A DNA stretch of 64,000 nucleotides from DATAWK01 sp036267255 (GTDB lineage: Bacteria; Acidobacteriota; Terriglobia; Terriglobales; Acidobacteriaceae). The stretch lies in contig DATAWK010000033.1 in assembly GCA_036267255.1 (NCBI GenBank), positions 1 through 64,000 on the forward strand. Direction: 5' to 3'. Each line of letters opens with the position of its first letter. The stretch's first letter is position 1. Shown in pieces: positions 1 to 8,853 of the stretch. Below the pieces are notes generated by a model. That model was not told the origin of the DNA, did not search any database, and worked only from the letters and a program-made list of their open reading frames with translations. The position numbers were made by a program, and so were the translations under genes.

Positions 1-266
1 CAAAGGGATAATGCTGTTGAAAACTCGAGGGTCAGGGGCCGGTTCAGTCTGAAGCGAACCAGCCCAAGCGGCGTCAACTGTGGAAGTTTCTGCAAAAAAG
101 AACGGAGCAGAAGAGATCGATTTCGAATCCAAACAACTTTGAGAAGAGAAGTCGACGAATGGCCGGCGCCGGCTCGGGAGGGGTTTGGGCGATTCGCATC
201 AGCCAGCAATAAATTGTTCAGAGCAAACCGTCTCAATCTATTTCAGAAAAACAAAGGAGAAATAAG
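1..266. other. No supported gene
   Basis: I see no convincing coding region here. Short open frames exist but have no ribosome binding site or recognisable protein character. The last bases hold the Shine-Dalgarno sequence (AAAGGAG) of the gene starting at 267. Confidence 0.5.
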
Positions 267-1082
267 ATGGCAAAAAGCGAAGAGAGAGACAAGGAACACG
301 CGAAACAGCATCTCGCTGTGAAGACACCTCCGATTGTGCCGCAACAGCAGTGGGAGACTGCGCGGCAGCGACTGCTCGTGAAAGAGAAGGCCTTGACCCG
401 CTCCCGTGATGCAATGGCCGCCGAACGCCGCCGGATGCCCTGGGTGGCGGTGGAGAAGAAGTACGAGTTCGAGGGACCCAAAGGCCAGGTTAGCCTGGTC
501 GATTTATTCGAGGGCCGCCGTCAGTTGATCGTCTATCGCGCCTTCTTCGAGCCTGGAGTGTTTGGCTGGTCCGAACACGCCTGCCGCGGCTGTTCCCTGG
601 GCGCCGATCAGGTCGGCCATCTGGCCCATCTGAATGCTCGCGACACTACCCTCGCCTGGGTCTCGCGTGCCCCCCAGGCGGACATCGCCCGGCTGAAGGC
701 GCGGATGGGATGGCAGATGCCCTGGTACACCATGACCGATGGCTTCGACAAGGATTTCGGCGTCGATGAATGGCACGGCCACAACGTGTTCTTCCGCGAC
801 GGCGACAAGGTGTTCCGCACCTACTTCATCAACAACCGCGGCGACGAGGCCATGGGAAGTACCTGGAACTATCTCGACATGACCGCGCTGGGACGCCAGG
901 AGAACTGGGAGGATTCGCCCAAGGGCTACCCACAAACCGCACCGTACAAGTGGTGGAACTGGCACGACAACTACGAGGCCGAGACCGCGGCTGACCCGAG
1001 GTGGATTGATATAACTACCAACGCGAAAGAGGCCGCCCTCCGAAGGCACGAGGCAGAGGAAAAAGGATGTGCCTGCTCATGA
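267..1082 (+). CDS. DUF899 family thioredoxin-like protein
   Basis: Predicted cytoplasmic protein of 271 residues, recognised as DUF899 from its overall pattern. That family has a thioredoxin-like fold, but its reaction is not established. A CRGC motif lies at residues 106-109, in the position of a thioredoxin-type active site after the strand 'QLIVYRAFF'. The C-terminal half carries the typical HGHNVFF and FRTYFINNRG blocks, and the protein ends in CACS, a further possible thiol pair. Length fits the family. The ATG is preceded by AAAGGAG at a normal distance. It stands alone on this strand, followed within 50 bases by a small cysteine-rich ORF. A redox role is inference; the family call is firm. 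Confidence 0.85.
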   Translation: MAKSEERDKEHAKQHLAVKTPPIVPQQQWETARQRLLVKEKALTRSRDAMAAERRRMPWVAVEKKYEFEGPKGQVSLVDLFEGRRQLIVYRAFFEPGVFGWSEHACRGCSLGADQVGHLAHLNARDTTLAWVSRAPQADIARLKARMGWQMPWYTMTDGFDKDFGVDEWHGHNVFFRDGDKVFRTYFINNRGDEAMGSTWNYLDMTALGRQENWEDSPKGYPQTAPYKWWNWHDNYEAETAADPRWIDITTNAKEAALRRHEAEEKGCACS

Positions 1083-1128
1083 GCGCAACCTCTCCACCCA
1101 AAGCCTGTGAAGCAAAGGAGAACAAGCG

Positions 1129-1239
1129 ATGAGTACCGTCGAAGGAACGAAAGCAGGCCACAACGCTGCGTTGGATAGGCCGTACCGGCCTAAGACGAGC
1201 ATGGAGAAGTCATGCTGCTCGACGGACAAACGCGCGTGA
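1129..1239 (+). CDS. Short cysteine-containing ORF (36 aa), possible leader peptide
   Basis: A 36-residue reading frame with a strong ribosome binding site (AAAGGAG, 8 bases before the ATG). The product is hydrophilic and ends near MEKSCCSTDKRA, with two adjacent cysteines. Its last 28 bases overlap the start of the next gene in another frame. It may therefore be a translated upstream ORF coupled to that membrane protein rather than a separate functional protein. No family is recognised. Confidence 0.4.
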   Translation: MSTVEGTKAGHNAALDRPYRPKTSMEKSCCSTDKRA

Positions 1240-1592
1240 GCAGGCATCCTTGCTGCGAAGCCGCTGCAAGCGGTGGAAGCAGCGCTGCGGGCGGGATGCG
1301 GACCAAAATGCGGATTCGGGAGGCCAGTCCGCATCCGCATTCCGCGTCGCGGGCGCGGCGCTGTCTGGATGCTGTCGCGAAGATGGTTCCGATTGCGATT
1401 CTGACAGTGTTGCCGAAGTGCCCCCTGTGCCTGGCGGCGTATGTTGCGCTGGCAACGGGCGTGGGAGTTTCGATCACAACGGCAAGTTACCTGCGTGCCG
1501 GGCTGATGGTTCTGTGCGTGGCGTCGCTGGTGTATTTCGCGACGAAAATGTTGCGCAGTGCGCGCCGCGTGAGTCATCCGAAACATTCCTGA
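1212..1592 (+). CDS. Small membrane protein with CPLC motif
   Basis: Hypothetical integral membrane protein of 126 residues. The first 55 residues are polar and include a CC pair at 14-15. Two hydrophobic segments follow, at about 60-86 and 94-111, with a KCPLC motif at 69-73 inside the first. CPxC within a membrane helix recalls metal or thiol handling proteins such as MerC, but similarity to a named family is not established here. The ATG at 1212 has GGAG five bases upstream; a second ATG at 1296 would remove the polar N-terminus. The overlap with the 36-aa ORF suggests translational coupling. Confidence 0.6.
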   Translation: MLLDGQTRVSRHPCCEAAASGGSSAAGGMRTKMRIREASPHPHSASRARRCLDAVAKMVPIAILTVLPKCPLCLAAYVALATGVGVSITTASYLRAGLMVLCVASLVYFATKMLRSARRVSHPKHS

Positions 1593-1702
1593 ACAACGTC
1601 AGCGCGGGTGCTGCGCCGCGCGGAGTTTTCTCTTTACTTGCCATCCCCTTTGCTACGATACTGTCTCCGCTTCGGTATATCGAATTGGAGAGAGAGAATC
1701 CC

Positions 1703-2236
1703 ATGCAAAGACAACTCTGTTTCGTCACGATGCTGCTGGCGTTTCCGGGCGCGATCCTGGCGCAAACCTCCACACCGCCGGTCAAGATGGGACTGTGGAA
1801 GACCACGAACGTCATTACTGTAACCGGTATGCAAATTCCACCCGACATTGCTGCCCGCCTGCAGGCGATGGGCAAGCAGGTGCCTACAGGACAGCCGCAG
1901 ACCACCGTGGTGCAATCGTGCCTGACGCCGGAGAGATGGCAGCAGTCGTTTGGCCATATGCAACGGAACAAGAACTGCGAGTACACCCACACGCAACAAA
2001 CCTCTTCGGCATTTTCGACCGACGTTGTTTGCAAGTCTGCCGACGGAAGTTACACCGCGAAGGGTCACGTAGAGGTGAACTTTGTGACCACAGTGACGAT
2101 GCATGGGAAGGCGCACATGGAGACGGTGAGCACGTCACAGACGAAGCCCATCGTGATGGACATGAACTTCGATAGCACGTACCAGAGTGCCGATTGCCAG
2201 GGTGTTTCTCCCGACTCGCCAAAGATCGAACACTAG
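1703..2236 (+). CDS. DUF3617 family secreted protein
   Basis: Predicted exported protein of 177 residues with an N-terminal signal peptide (about residues 1-20, ending GAILAQ). The mature part begins KMGLWKTTNVITVTGM, the usual opening of DUF3617 proteins, and keeps paired cysteines in SCLTPE, NCEYT and ADCQG. The family is common in Acidobacteria and Proteobacteria and has no assigned function; a periplasmic location is inferred. The ATG lies after a purine-rich GGAGAGAGAG tract. The same frame is open further upstream, but that part lacks protein character and overlaps the preceding gene, so the signal-peptide start is preferred. Confidence 0.75.
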   Translation: MQRQLCFVTMLLAFPGAILAQTSTPPVKMGLWKTTNVITVTGMQIPPDIAARLQAMGKQVPTGQPQTTVVQSCLTPERWQQSFGHMQRNKNCEYTHTQQTSSAFSTDVVCKSADGSYTAKGHVEVNFVTTVTMHGKAHMETVSTSQTKPIVMDMNFDSTYQSADCQGVSPDSPKIEH

Positions 2237-2291
2237 ACGCGAACACCAGACGCTTGCAGAGGGTTTTCCGGGGCGCAGATGCCGCGGGACC

Positions 2292-2954
2292 TCAGGTGGC
2301 GAAGATGTACTTCGCGGGGCGGCTGGGACGGCTGCGACGGAAAAAGAAATAGATGACGATGCTGACCACGGCGGCATACGCGCACCAGATGGACGTGAAC
2401 GCGTAGGACTTGACCAGCATGACGATGAGCAGGCCGATCAGATTGAGCCATCCCAGGATGACGAGATCGCGATATCCGGAAAAGAAAAGCGCACCGCAGG
2501 TGGCGATGACGTAGAGCACGGCGACGATTTTGGTGGTGGTGAGCGGATTGTTGTACACGACGCTGTGACCGACGGCGTAGACCTGCAGCGGCGCCATGAT
2601 GAGTCCCCAGAGAATGTAGAGCGTGAGCAGGGTTCCCAGAGTGAGGAACCAGAACATGCGCCGTCGCCGGAGGCGGGTTGGCTCAATGAGCAGGACGCTG
2701 AACGGCAACAGAAACGGCAGCAGGCCCTGCGCGTAGAGCACGTAGGCGGCGGCGGCACCGTGCAGGACGGCGGGCGAGAGTTTGTGATCGAGGCCGAGCC
2801 AGACGAATCCTTCAGTGAACTGATGCAGCGCAAAGAGGCAGGGAAGGCCAGCGAAAAGCAGTTCGCGGCGATGTTTGACTTCCGTCAGCGTGGCGACGCC
2901 GATGGTTCCGAGTACGGCACTCCCGACAAAGTTCGCAGACGCGGAAAAGCACAT
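2292..2954 (-). CDS. DUF6629 family multipass membrane protein
   Basis: Integral membrane protein of 220 residues beginning MCFSASANFVGSAVLG, the N-terminal signature of DUF6629-type proteins. About six or seven hydrophobic segments follow, with conserved-looking CLFALHQFTEGFVW and LYILWGLIMAPLQ stretches. Biochemical function is unknown. The frame is open 18 codons upstream, but the ATG at 2954 matches the family N-terminus and is preceded on the minus strand by CGGGAG. The gene converges with the DUF3617 gene, its end 55 bases away, and is divergent from the next gene. Confidence 0.75.
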   Translation of the reverse strand: MCFSASANFVGSAVLGTIGVATLTEVKHRRELLFAGLPCLFALHQFTEGFVWLGLDHKLSPAVLHGAAAAYVLYAQGLLPFLLPFSVLLIEPTRLRRRRMFWFLTLGTLLTLYILWGLIMAPLQVYAVGHSVVYNNPLTTTKIVAVLYVIATCGALFFSGYRDLVILGWLNLIGLLIVMLVKSYAFTSIWCAYAAVVSIVIYFFFRRSRPSRPAKYIFAT

Positions 2955-3169
2955 GGCAGTCTCCCGTAGATCGAATGTCAGATTGAAGTCAATGCCATGA
3001 TAGCGCAAGGCGGGTTGGAGCCGACGAACAACGAGACGCGAGAGGATTTTCCAATTTCTGCTATGCTCGTGGTCGCGCCGTGGACCGCCAGCGTGCCGTT
3101 ATGCGGAGACTGGAATGGAGCGGTGGATTGTCTGACGATGGCATGACAGGCAGAACGGAGACCCGACGA

Positions 3170-3598
3170 ATGCAAAAGCAAACAACTGAGGCGCCAGCGC
3201 GGACCACGAATGAATGGTTTGGGCGATTCGCTACCAAGGCCTCCACCTGGCTGGGATCGAAGTGGGCATTTACGGGAGCGGCATTGGTGATCGTGGTGTG
3301 GGCGACGACGGGGCCGATCTTTCATTACTCCAACACCTGGCAACTGATTATCAATACGGGCACGACCATCGTGACGTTTCTGATGGTTTTTCTGATTCAA
3401 AACACGCAGAACCGCGATGCACGCGCGATCAATTTGAAACTGAATGAATTGATTCGAGCTATCGACAATGCGCGCGATCAGATGATCGATATTGAGAAGC
3501 TGGACGACTTAGAACTGGATGAACTGCATGCTAAATACGAAAAGATAAAAGCAGCGTATGTTCTGCGACAGGCAAGAAAGGGTAAGAACGAGGTCTAA
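3170..3598 (+). CDS. Low-affinity iron permease family protein
   Basis: Small membrane protein of 142 residues resembling the low-affinity iron permease family (Pfam PF04120). It shows FGRFATKASTWLGSKWAF, then a first membrane segment, then TNTWQLIINTGTTIVTFL-type sequence (here SNTWQLIINTGTT), and a second membrane segment ending in IQNTQNRDARA. An acidic, helical C-terminal tail follows (residues 95-142). The bacterial members are not proven iron transporters; the name comes from fungal Fet4. The ATG at 3170 has GGAGA twelve bases upstream. Upstream ATGs at 3143 and 3080 are possible but would add a non-conserved N-terminus. Confidence 0.8.
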   Translation: MQKQTTEAPARTTNEWFGRFATKASTWLGSKWAFTGAALVIVVWATTGPIFHYSNTWQLIINTGTTIVTFLMVFLIQNTQNRDARAINLKLNELIRAIDNARDQMIDIEKLDDLELDELHAKYEKIKAAYVLRQARKGKNEV

Positions 3599-3631
3599 GT
3601 CGCACGGATAGGTTGATAAGTGGTGCGACTT
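3597..3631 (+). terminator. Hairpin overlapping the stop codon
   Basis: A perfect nine-base inverted repeat, AAGTCGCAC and GTGCGACTT, with a 17-base loop begins inside the stop codon of the iron-permease-like gene. It is followed by an A-rich stretch rather than a clean T tract. A terminator or mRNA-stabilising hairpin is plausible, but the lack of T residues lowers confidence. Confidence 0.4.
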
Positions 3632-3721
3632 AGTAAAAAGTAACAAATAACAGTACAAACCTTGTAGCTGGAGCAACTCGCTCAGGAATATTCCGCATCT
3701 AGTAAGTCGAGGGACAAGGAA

Positions 3722-3865
3722 ATGTTAATTATTCTGATCGTGTTACTCCTGATCTTTGCTTTTGGCGGCTATCGCCTGGGACCGGGAGTTGGTTACTATG
3801 GCGGAGGCAGCATCAGCCTGATTCTTCTTATCGTCATCATCCTGTTATTGCTGCGCGTTATCTGA
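3722..3865 (+). CDS. DUF3309-like small hydrophobic protein
   Basis: A 47-residue hydrophobic protein. It has an N-terminal membrane segment (MLIILIVLLLIFAFGG), a short Gly/Tyr-rich loop (YRLGPGVGYYGGGS) and a second hydrophobic segment (LILLIVIILLLLRVI). This two-helix layout with a glycine-rich hinge matches the DUF3309 family, whose function is unknown. The ATG follows GGGACAAGGAA. It is too short for many gene finders. Confidence 0.75.
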   Translation: MLIILIVLLLIFAFGGYRLGPGVGYYGGGSISLILLIVIILLLLRVI

Positions 3866-4408
3866 CAGAGCGAGAGGCGGCGGAACGCAAGGAGATGCCG
3901 CCGATTGCCTGCAGTGAGACATCCTTCCTGAAAACTTACAGCAGCGACAAGCAAAGAAAATTTTCCTAAGTACAAGCAAGTCTACGTGCCGAGTGTATCC
4001 AGCACAGGAGAGCCGGTCGAGCGGCTCGTATCGCGCTTTTCCGCGTCGGTCCGTTGAGTCGTCATGGACGACTCCTGGCGAATTGTCATGAAAGATCTCC
4101 GGCGATATGTTGTGGGTTCGCCGGGTCCGGGCAAATAGGAAAGGGCGATGTTGTGCTTGCCCGTGCGCGCACCCAGTGGAAATGGATTCAAAGGATCCAT
4201 CTCGGATTCCAAGAATCTACCTCGATGGTCAGAGATTTGCTGGAATCGCTGCCAACCATTACAGAACCATTGGGCGAACGCTTGAGAGGGAATGTAGGCT
4301 CGATGCGGCTTCCACAATCACGCCGGGGCAGAGCCAGGTTTCAGGAGCGTGGCCTGTCGAATCCTTGGGACCTGTCGAATCCGCGGGGATGGACGTAAAC
4401 TGGCTACG
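3866..4408. other. Intergenic region with no firm gene
   Basis: This 540-base stretch holds only doubtful short frames. The best is the minus-strand ORF listed separately at 3982-4089. A small GGCGG/CCGCC hairpin lies near 3876-3902. Longer open frames over 4050-4400 lack protein character. Confidence 0.4.
3982..4089 (-). CDS. Possible short hydrophilic ORF (35 aa)
   Basis: A minus-strand frame with CCGGAG upstream of the ATG at 4089 encodes a polar 35-residue peptide rich in Ser, Thr and Arg. A second in-frame ATG lies at 4065, also behind an AGGAG. No family is recognised and coding status is uncertain. Confidence 0.2.
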   Translation of the reverse strand: MTIRQESSMTTQRTDAEKRDTSRSTGSPVLDTLGT

Positions 4409-5689
4409 ATGGCGGAACGAGATTGCAGGTGCGGGTGGATGGCGGGGGTGGTCCTGCTGGTGTTGCTTGCGGCGGGGAGCGCGACGGCGCAGATTTCCAA
4501 CTGGTCCACGGGGCATACCTATGTTTACAAACTGCGGCCGGAGGTGCGGATTCCTGTAACTCCGCTGGGTTATAGGGCGCCGGGAGATTTGCCTGCGTTT
4601 CATTACTACTCGCTGGTGGCGCTGCATTTTCTGGATAGCGACCATGTCCTGTTCAGCTTTAATACGACGGGCTTGATGGCGCGCAAGGGAGGGTGCCAGC
4701 CGGATGGCACCGAGCGGATGACGCGCGTGGTGGTGGTGGACCTGGCAACGGGCAAGGTGACGAGGCAGGCGGACTGGCAACTGGATGACTATGCGCAGTA
4801 CCTGTGGGGACTGCCGGCGGGACAAGTGCTGCTGCGCCGGTGTTCGCAGCTGAGCGTGATGGATGCGCGGCTGGAGCCGCATGTATTGATCAATATCGAC
4901 GGCTCGGTAGAGCTGATGAATCAGTCGGCGGATCGTTCGTTGCTGCTGGTGGAGGAAAAGAAAAAGACGGCGGCGGAGGCGGCTTCTGCCCGTGCAAGCA
5001 CCAGCGTTGTGACCGGAATGCCGCAGTTTCTGCACCAGACGGAATTGCGGGACCTGGCTGTGAATTTCATCCGGCTGCATCCGCTGGGCGTGTTGGCGAC
5101 ATCGCAATCGCAGCAGGTTGTCGATTTGCCGGTGCTGTCTACGGGCTTTCTGGAAGCGTTGAACCAGCCGCAGGACATGTGGCAGGTGAACCTGCAGCCG
5201 TATCGAGGAAAGCTGCAGAGCGTGGGCCAGATCCATTCCACCTGCACGCCGCAGGTTGTGGCGCTGACAGGCAACACATTTCTGGCCATTGTCTGTAAAG
5301 GGGACGACCAGACACAGCAGATGTTTGAAGCCTACGATCTGCAGGGAAGCCTGCTGTGGAGGCAGCCCGTCGATGCAAACCGCGATGCACCGCAGTTTGC
5401 GTATGCGGAAAATCTGTCGCGCTTTGCCGTGGCGACGCTGCACACGACGCACCAGATGGCGGCGCTGGACCCGCTGAACAGCGACGATGTGGATGGACAG
5501 ATCGTCGACGTGTATGAAGCGAAGACAGGCAAGCTGCTGTTGAGTTTTCGCACGACACCGGTGTACACGGCTGGGCAGAACTTTGCGTTGTCGCCGACGG
5601 GAGACCGGCTGGCGGTGCTGCATGATGACGCGATCGAGATCTACAACCTGAAGGAACTGCCCAAGGGGCCACCGCCGAGTTTGCGGTAG
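4409..5689 (+). CDS. Secreted WD40/quinoprotein-like propeller protein
   Basis: Hypothetical exported protein of 426 residues. The N-terminus is a signal peptide with a strong hydrophobic core (WMAGVVLLVLLAAGSATAQ). The mature protein shows repeated propeller-like strands (DSDHVLFSFNTTG, VVVVDLATGKV, SPTGDRLAVLHDDAIEIYNL), which are typical of WD40 or quinoprotein-like domains. Such single-domain secreted propellers are frequent in Acidobacteria and have no known substrate. The chosen ATG (4409) gives a normal n-region; a shorter start at 4439 is also possible. The gene is convergent with the MFS transporter, with a palindromic repeat between them. Confidence 0.6.
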   Translation: MAERDCRCGWMAGVVLLVLLAAGSATAQISNWSTGHTYVYKLRPEVRIPVTPLGYRAPGDLPAFHYYSLVALHFLDSDHVLFSFNTTGLMARKGGCQPDGTERMTRVVVVDLATGKVTRQADWQLDDYAQYLWGLPAGQVLLRRCSQLSVMDARLEPHVLINIDGSVELMNQSADRSLLLVEEKKKTAAEAASARASTSVVTGMPQFLHQTELRDLAVNFIRLHPLGVLATSQSQQVVDLPVLSTGFLEALNQPQDMWQVNLQPYRGKLQSVGQIHSTCTPQVVALTGNTFLAIVCKGDDQTQQMFEAYDLQGSLLWRQPVDANRDAPQFAYAENLSRFAVATLHTTHQMAALDPLNSDDVDGQIVDVYEAKTGKLLLSFRTTPVYTAGQNFALSPTGDRLAVLHDDAIEIYNLKELPKGPPPSLR

Positions 5690-5711
5690 CGAGATTGCCG
5701 GTGGGATTGGC

Positions 5712-5752
5712 AAAAGACCCCAGGTGAGCCACGCGCACCTGGGGCACCCGGA
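5712..5752. repeat. Dispersed palindromic repeat, short form
   Basis: A palindrome with arms CCCCAGGT and ACCTGGGG, followed by CACCCGG, sits between two convergent genes. It shares its AAAAGACCC start and TGGGGCACCCGG end with the elements at 8854, 24500 and 62098. Its position also suits a bidirectional transcription stop. Confidence 0.55.
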
Positions 5753-5765
5753 TACTTATTGAGGC

Positions 5766-7562
5766 TTACGCCTTTTCAAACATGGTTTCAATCTCTTCCA
5801 GGGTCTTGCCTTTGGTTTCAGGCAGGAAGAAGGTCACGGTGATGAGATAGATCACGGTGAATCCTGCGAAGAGAAAGAACATGGTGGAGTAGCCGTGTTT
5901 GCTGACGACGGGCAGAAAGACAGCGGCCAGAGTGGTGGAGACCAACTGATTGATGACCAGAGCGATGCTCATGCCGTTGGAGCGGATGCGCGTGGGCATG
6001 AGCTCCGACAGAGCCAGCCAGACGCAGACGCCGGGACCGAAGGCATAGAAGCCCATGAAAGCGTAGAGGCCGAGGGCGACGAGCCAGCCGTTGCTGGCAT
6101 TGGGCACGCGACCGATATACGCGCGTTCGATTTTGAGCGGCGCGGTGCGGGCGGCATCGAGGTTGGCAAAGGGATTCTTAAAGAAGGCCTCGACCTTGGT
6201 GGACGGCACACAACTGGCGCGGGTGATTTGTATGGGGGCTGCGGCGGAGTCGTCGGAGCGCACGAAGGTGGTGGCGGCGGTGAAGCCACCGTAGGAATAG
6301 ATGACGGCCAGAGAGGCGCGGCTGGGCTGGATGCTGGTGCCGGTGTAGCCCTGGGCGGCGAGCAGAGTTTTGGCTTCGGCAGGATTGAATTGCAGGTTGA
6401 GGGTTTGATCGGGGTTGACCAGCGATTGCACGGCGCCGCGACAGTCGAAGTTCAATTTTTCTGTTTTCAGGAACAGCGCGCCGACGCAGATCAACGAGAC
6501 GACAATGCCGGAGGTGCCGAGAATGAAGAGGAACTTGCGTCCCTTGCGGTCGACGAGCAGCATGCCGCCGATGGTCATTAAAAAGTTAACGATGGTGAAG
6601 ACGACATAGCCCCAGTGCGCGCGCAGATCGGAGAGGCCGCCCTGGAGGAGAATGTTGGTGTTGAAGCCGATGATGGAGTTGACGCCGGTGGCCGTGTTGC
6701 AGAAGAGGATGACGCAGGCGAGCAGAAAGGGAATGACGTATTTGCGGCGCAGGAGAGAGTCCTGAACCTTTTTGCCGGAGGACAGTGTTTTGGCGGCGAG
6801 GGCGATCTGTTCCATCTCCTGCAACTCGACATGGGCCATGGCTGTGGAGCGGGAGCGCAGGAGGGCGGCGAGAGCGAGTTCCTTTTTGCCGCGCCGGTAG
6901 AGCCAGCGCGGGGATTCCGAAACGAAGAGACTGCCCAGGACGAAGAGGACGCCGGGTGGGAGCGAGACCCAGAAGATGCGGCGCCAGGCCTGATCTTTAA
7001 AGGAGAAGAGCGCGGAAGGATCGGCGATTCTGGCGACGGCGGCGACGCGATAGCTGTAATAGATGCCGATGATCGCCGCGCAAACGATGCCGAGGGTGAG
7101 CAGCCACTGAAAGACGGCGGTGCCTTTGCCGCGATTCGATGCGCCCAGACACTCGGCGAGATAGAGGGGAACGACGACACCGATAAATCCGCCGCTGACG
7201 CCCTGCAGCAGACGACCGTAGAACAAAGGCCCGTAGCCGTGCGAGAGGGCGATGACGGGAATGCTGAGAACAAAGGTGACCCCGCTGAGAACCATCAGGG
7301 GCTTGCGGCCCATCCAGTCGGCGAGCAGGCCTGCGAACAGGGTGGAGAAGACGCTGCCGAGCAGGACGGCGGCAACGATGATGGAAAGCTGGCCGGCGCT
7401 GAGGCGGGAGGTCGCTTCCAGATAGGGCAATGCACCGCCGATGATGCCGACATCGACCCCGTAGAGCAGACCGCCCAGACCGGCGACGAGCAGCAGGAAA
7501 CGGTTGTAGGCGCGTTTCTCTTCGGGCGCGGAAGAGACAGAAGCGGGAGCGGTATGGGTCAT
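5766..7562 (-). CDS. Sugar porter family MFS transporter with large insertion
   Basis: Inner-membrane transporter of the major facilitator superfamily, sugar porter family, 598 residues. Diagnostic motifs are present: GLLADWMGRKPLM (about 78-90), ESPRWLYRRGK (216-226), GVNSIIGFNTNIL (293-305), DRKGRKFLF (338-346) and the terminal PETKGKTLEEIE (581-592). Most family members have 450-500 residues. The surplus is a polar block at about 366-492, between membrane segments 9 and 10, which should be periplasmic and contains three cysteines. The substrate is probably a hexose or pentose with protons but cannot be read from sequence. The ATG at 7562 opens MTHTAPASVS; the frame continues open upstream, but without transporter sequence. 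Confidence 0.88.
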   Translation of the reverse strand: MTHTAPASVSSAPEEKRAYNRFLLLVAGLGGLLYGVDVGIIGGALPYLEATSRLSAGQLSIIVAAVLLGSVFSTLFAGLLADWMGRKPLMVLSGVTFVLSIPVIALSHGYGPLFYGRLLQGVSGGFIGVVVPLYLAECLGASNRGKGTAVFQWLLTLGIVCAAIIGIYYSYRVAAVARIADPSALFSFKDQAWRRIFWVSLPPGVLFVLGSLFVSESPRWLYRRGKKELALAALLRSRSTAMAHVELQEMEQIALAAKTLSSGKKVQDSLLRRKYVIPFLLACVILFCNTATGVNSIIGFNTNILLQGGLSDLRAHWGYVVFTIVNFLMTIGGMLLVDRKGRKFLFILGTSGIVVSLICVGALFLKTEKLNFDCRGAVQSLVNPDQTLNLQFNPAEAKTLLAAQGYTGTSIQPSRASLAVIYSYGGFTAATTFVRSDDSAAAPIQITRASCVPSTKVEAFFKNPFANLDAARTAPLKIERAYIGRVPNASNGWLVALGLYAFMGFYAFGPGVCVWLALSELMPTRIRSNGMSIALVINQLVSTTLAAVFLPVVSKHGYSTMFFLFAGFTVIYLITVTFFLPETKGKTLEEIETMFEKA

Positions 7563-7772
7563 AAGAGGTTCAGGAAAAACGAAAACGGATGCGGAACTCT
7601 CTTTTCGTATATCACACACGGCGCGATGCAGGGAGAGGGGCATAGCGCGGGCAGGGCGATGGAAAAGCCGCGGCGCGAAGTTTCCTGCTGTCTTCGGCAC
7701 GGTTGCTGTGGTATTCTCCGCGCACAAATGCTGTGCATGGAAATCCACCCGTAGGACGAACGAAGGCTGCCT

Positions 7773-8816
7773 ATGACGAATGAAGGCTTTACGATACCAG
7801 CGCCCACGGCCAATCCGTATGGCCCGCTGACGCCGACGGAATTGCTGCAACGCATCTTCGCGATGTACCGCGAGAATCCCAAGACGATGTTTGGGCTGAT
7901 GCTGATTGTGGCCGCTGTGGAGCTGGTTACGACGGCGATTCTCACCGGTTCCACTGCCATATTTGTGCTGCCTGAAGGGGGCAGGATGGCTCCGCTGCAG
8001 GCACTGTTCTTCGCGTGCATTGCCCTGATGACATGGCTGCTGATCTATGTGGTGTCGCAGGTGGTGCACGGCGCCTATTTCTATGCAGTGACGGCGCAGG
8101 TGCAGCGGCGGCCGATGCGCGTGGGAGAGGCGGCAAGCCTGGCGCTGGAACATATAGAGCGGTTGATCAGCGTATCGGTGCAGGTGTTTCTGCGGGTGCT
8201 GGGATACATGATCCTGATCGAGATTATTTTCGCCGTGATCGGCGGCCTGATCGCCGCTGGATTGTTCGTTGCCTTCCACGGAGCTATGGGGTCAGTGCAT
8301 GCGGGGCACTGGATGGCCTATGCCTTGATCCTGGTGCCGCTGCTAGCATTCGGATTTCTGCTTTTTCTTGTGGCGATGCTGTGGGTGTATGCGCGCTATG
8401 CCGTGGCGATTCCGGCCTGCATGGCGGAGAGCCTGCCGGGGTCGGTGGCCATCCGGCGCTCCATTACGCTGTCGATGAAGAGCCACAGCAGAATTTACGC
8501 CATGTACATTTTCTGTGTGGTGCTGGGCATGGCGAGTGCGGCGATTCTTTTTCCCATGATGCTGCTGTCGATGCATCATGGCGGACACACGATGTTCTTT
8601 CAACTGGTGAACGCCATTGCGTCGGCGGTGAATTTGCTGTTTGGGGCGTGGCTGCTGTCGTTCATCGGAATCGGCGCGACGCTGTGCTATTACGATCTGC
8701 GCGTGCGCAAGGAAGGGTTTGGCGCAGCGGTTGCGCAGGCCGAGACGCTTCCAGAGACGACTCCGCCGGTGGTGCTGCCACCGGATTTGTCGACCGGCGA
8801 TCTGCCGATGAGTTGA
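7773..8816 (+). CDS. Multipass membrane protein, GDPD membrane-domain-like
   Basis: Integral membrane protein of 347 residues with about six hydrophobic segments. It begins with a Pro/Tyr-rich N-terminus and the block PLTPTELLQRIFAMYRENPK and ends with GIGATLCYYDLRVRKEGF. These two features are typical of the glycerophosphoryl diester phosphodiesterase membrane-domain-like group, where no catalytic domain is attached. Function is unknown; a role in membrane organisation is only a guess. It is divergent from the MFS transporter, with about 210 bases between the start codons that must hold both promoters. Confidence 0.65.
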   Translation: MTNEGFTIPAPTANPYGPLTPTELLQRIFAMYRENPKTMFGLMLIVAAVELVTTAILTGSTAIFVLPEGGRMAPLQALFFACIALMTWLLIYVVSQVVHGAYFYAVTAQVQRRPMRVGEAASLALEHIERLISVSVQVFLRVLGYMILIEIIFAVIGGLIAAGLFVAFHGAMGSVHAGHWMAYALILVPLLAFGFLLFLVAMLWVYARYAVAIPACMAESLPGSVAIRRSITLSMKSHSRIYAMYIFCVVLGMASAAILFPMMLLSMHHGGHTMFFQLVNAIASAVNLLFGAWLLSFIGIGATLCYYDLRVRKEGFGAAVAQAETLPETTPPVVLPPDLSTGDLPMS

Positions 8817-8853
8817 GTTGGGTGTTGGGCACGTGGGAATAGCAGGCTGCCGA

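Noticed and set aside
7563..8279. Upstream extension of the MFS transporter frame
   Set aside because: It is antisense to the membrane-protein gene starting at 7773 and contains Arg/His/Gln-rich sequence with no transporter character.
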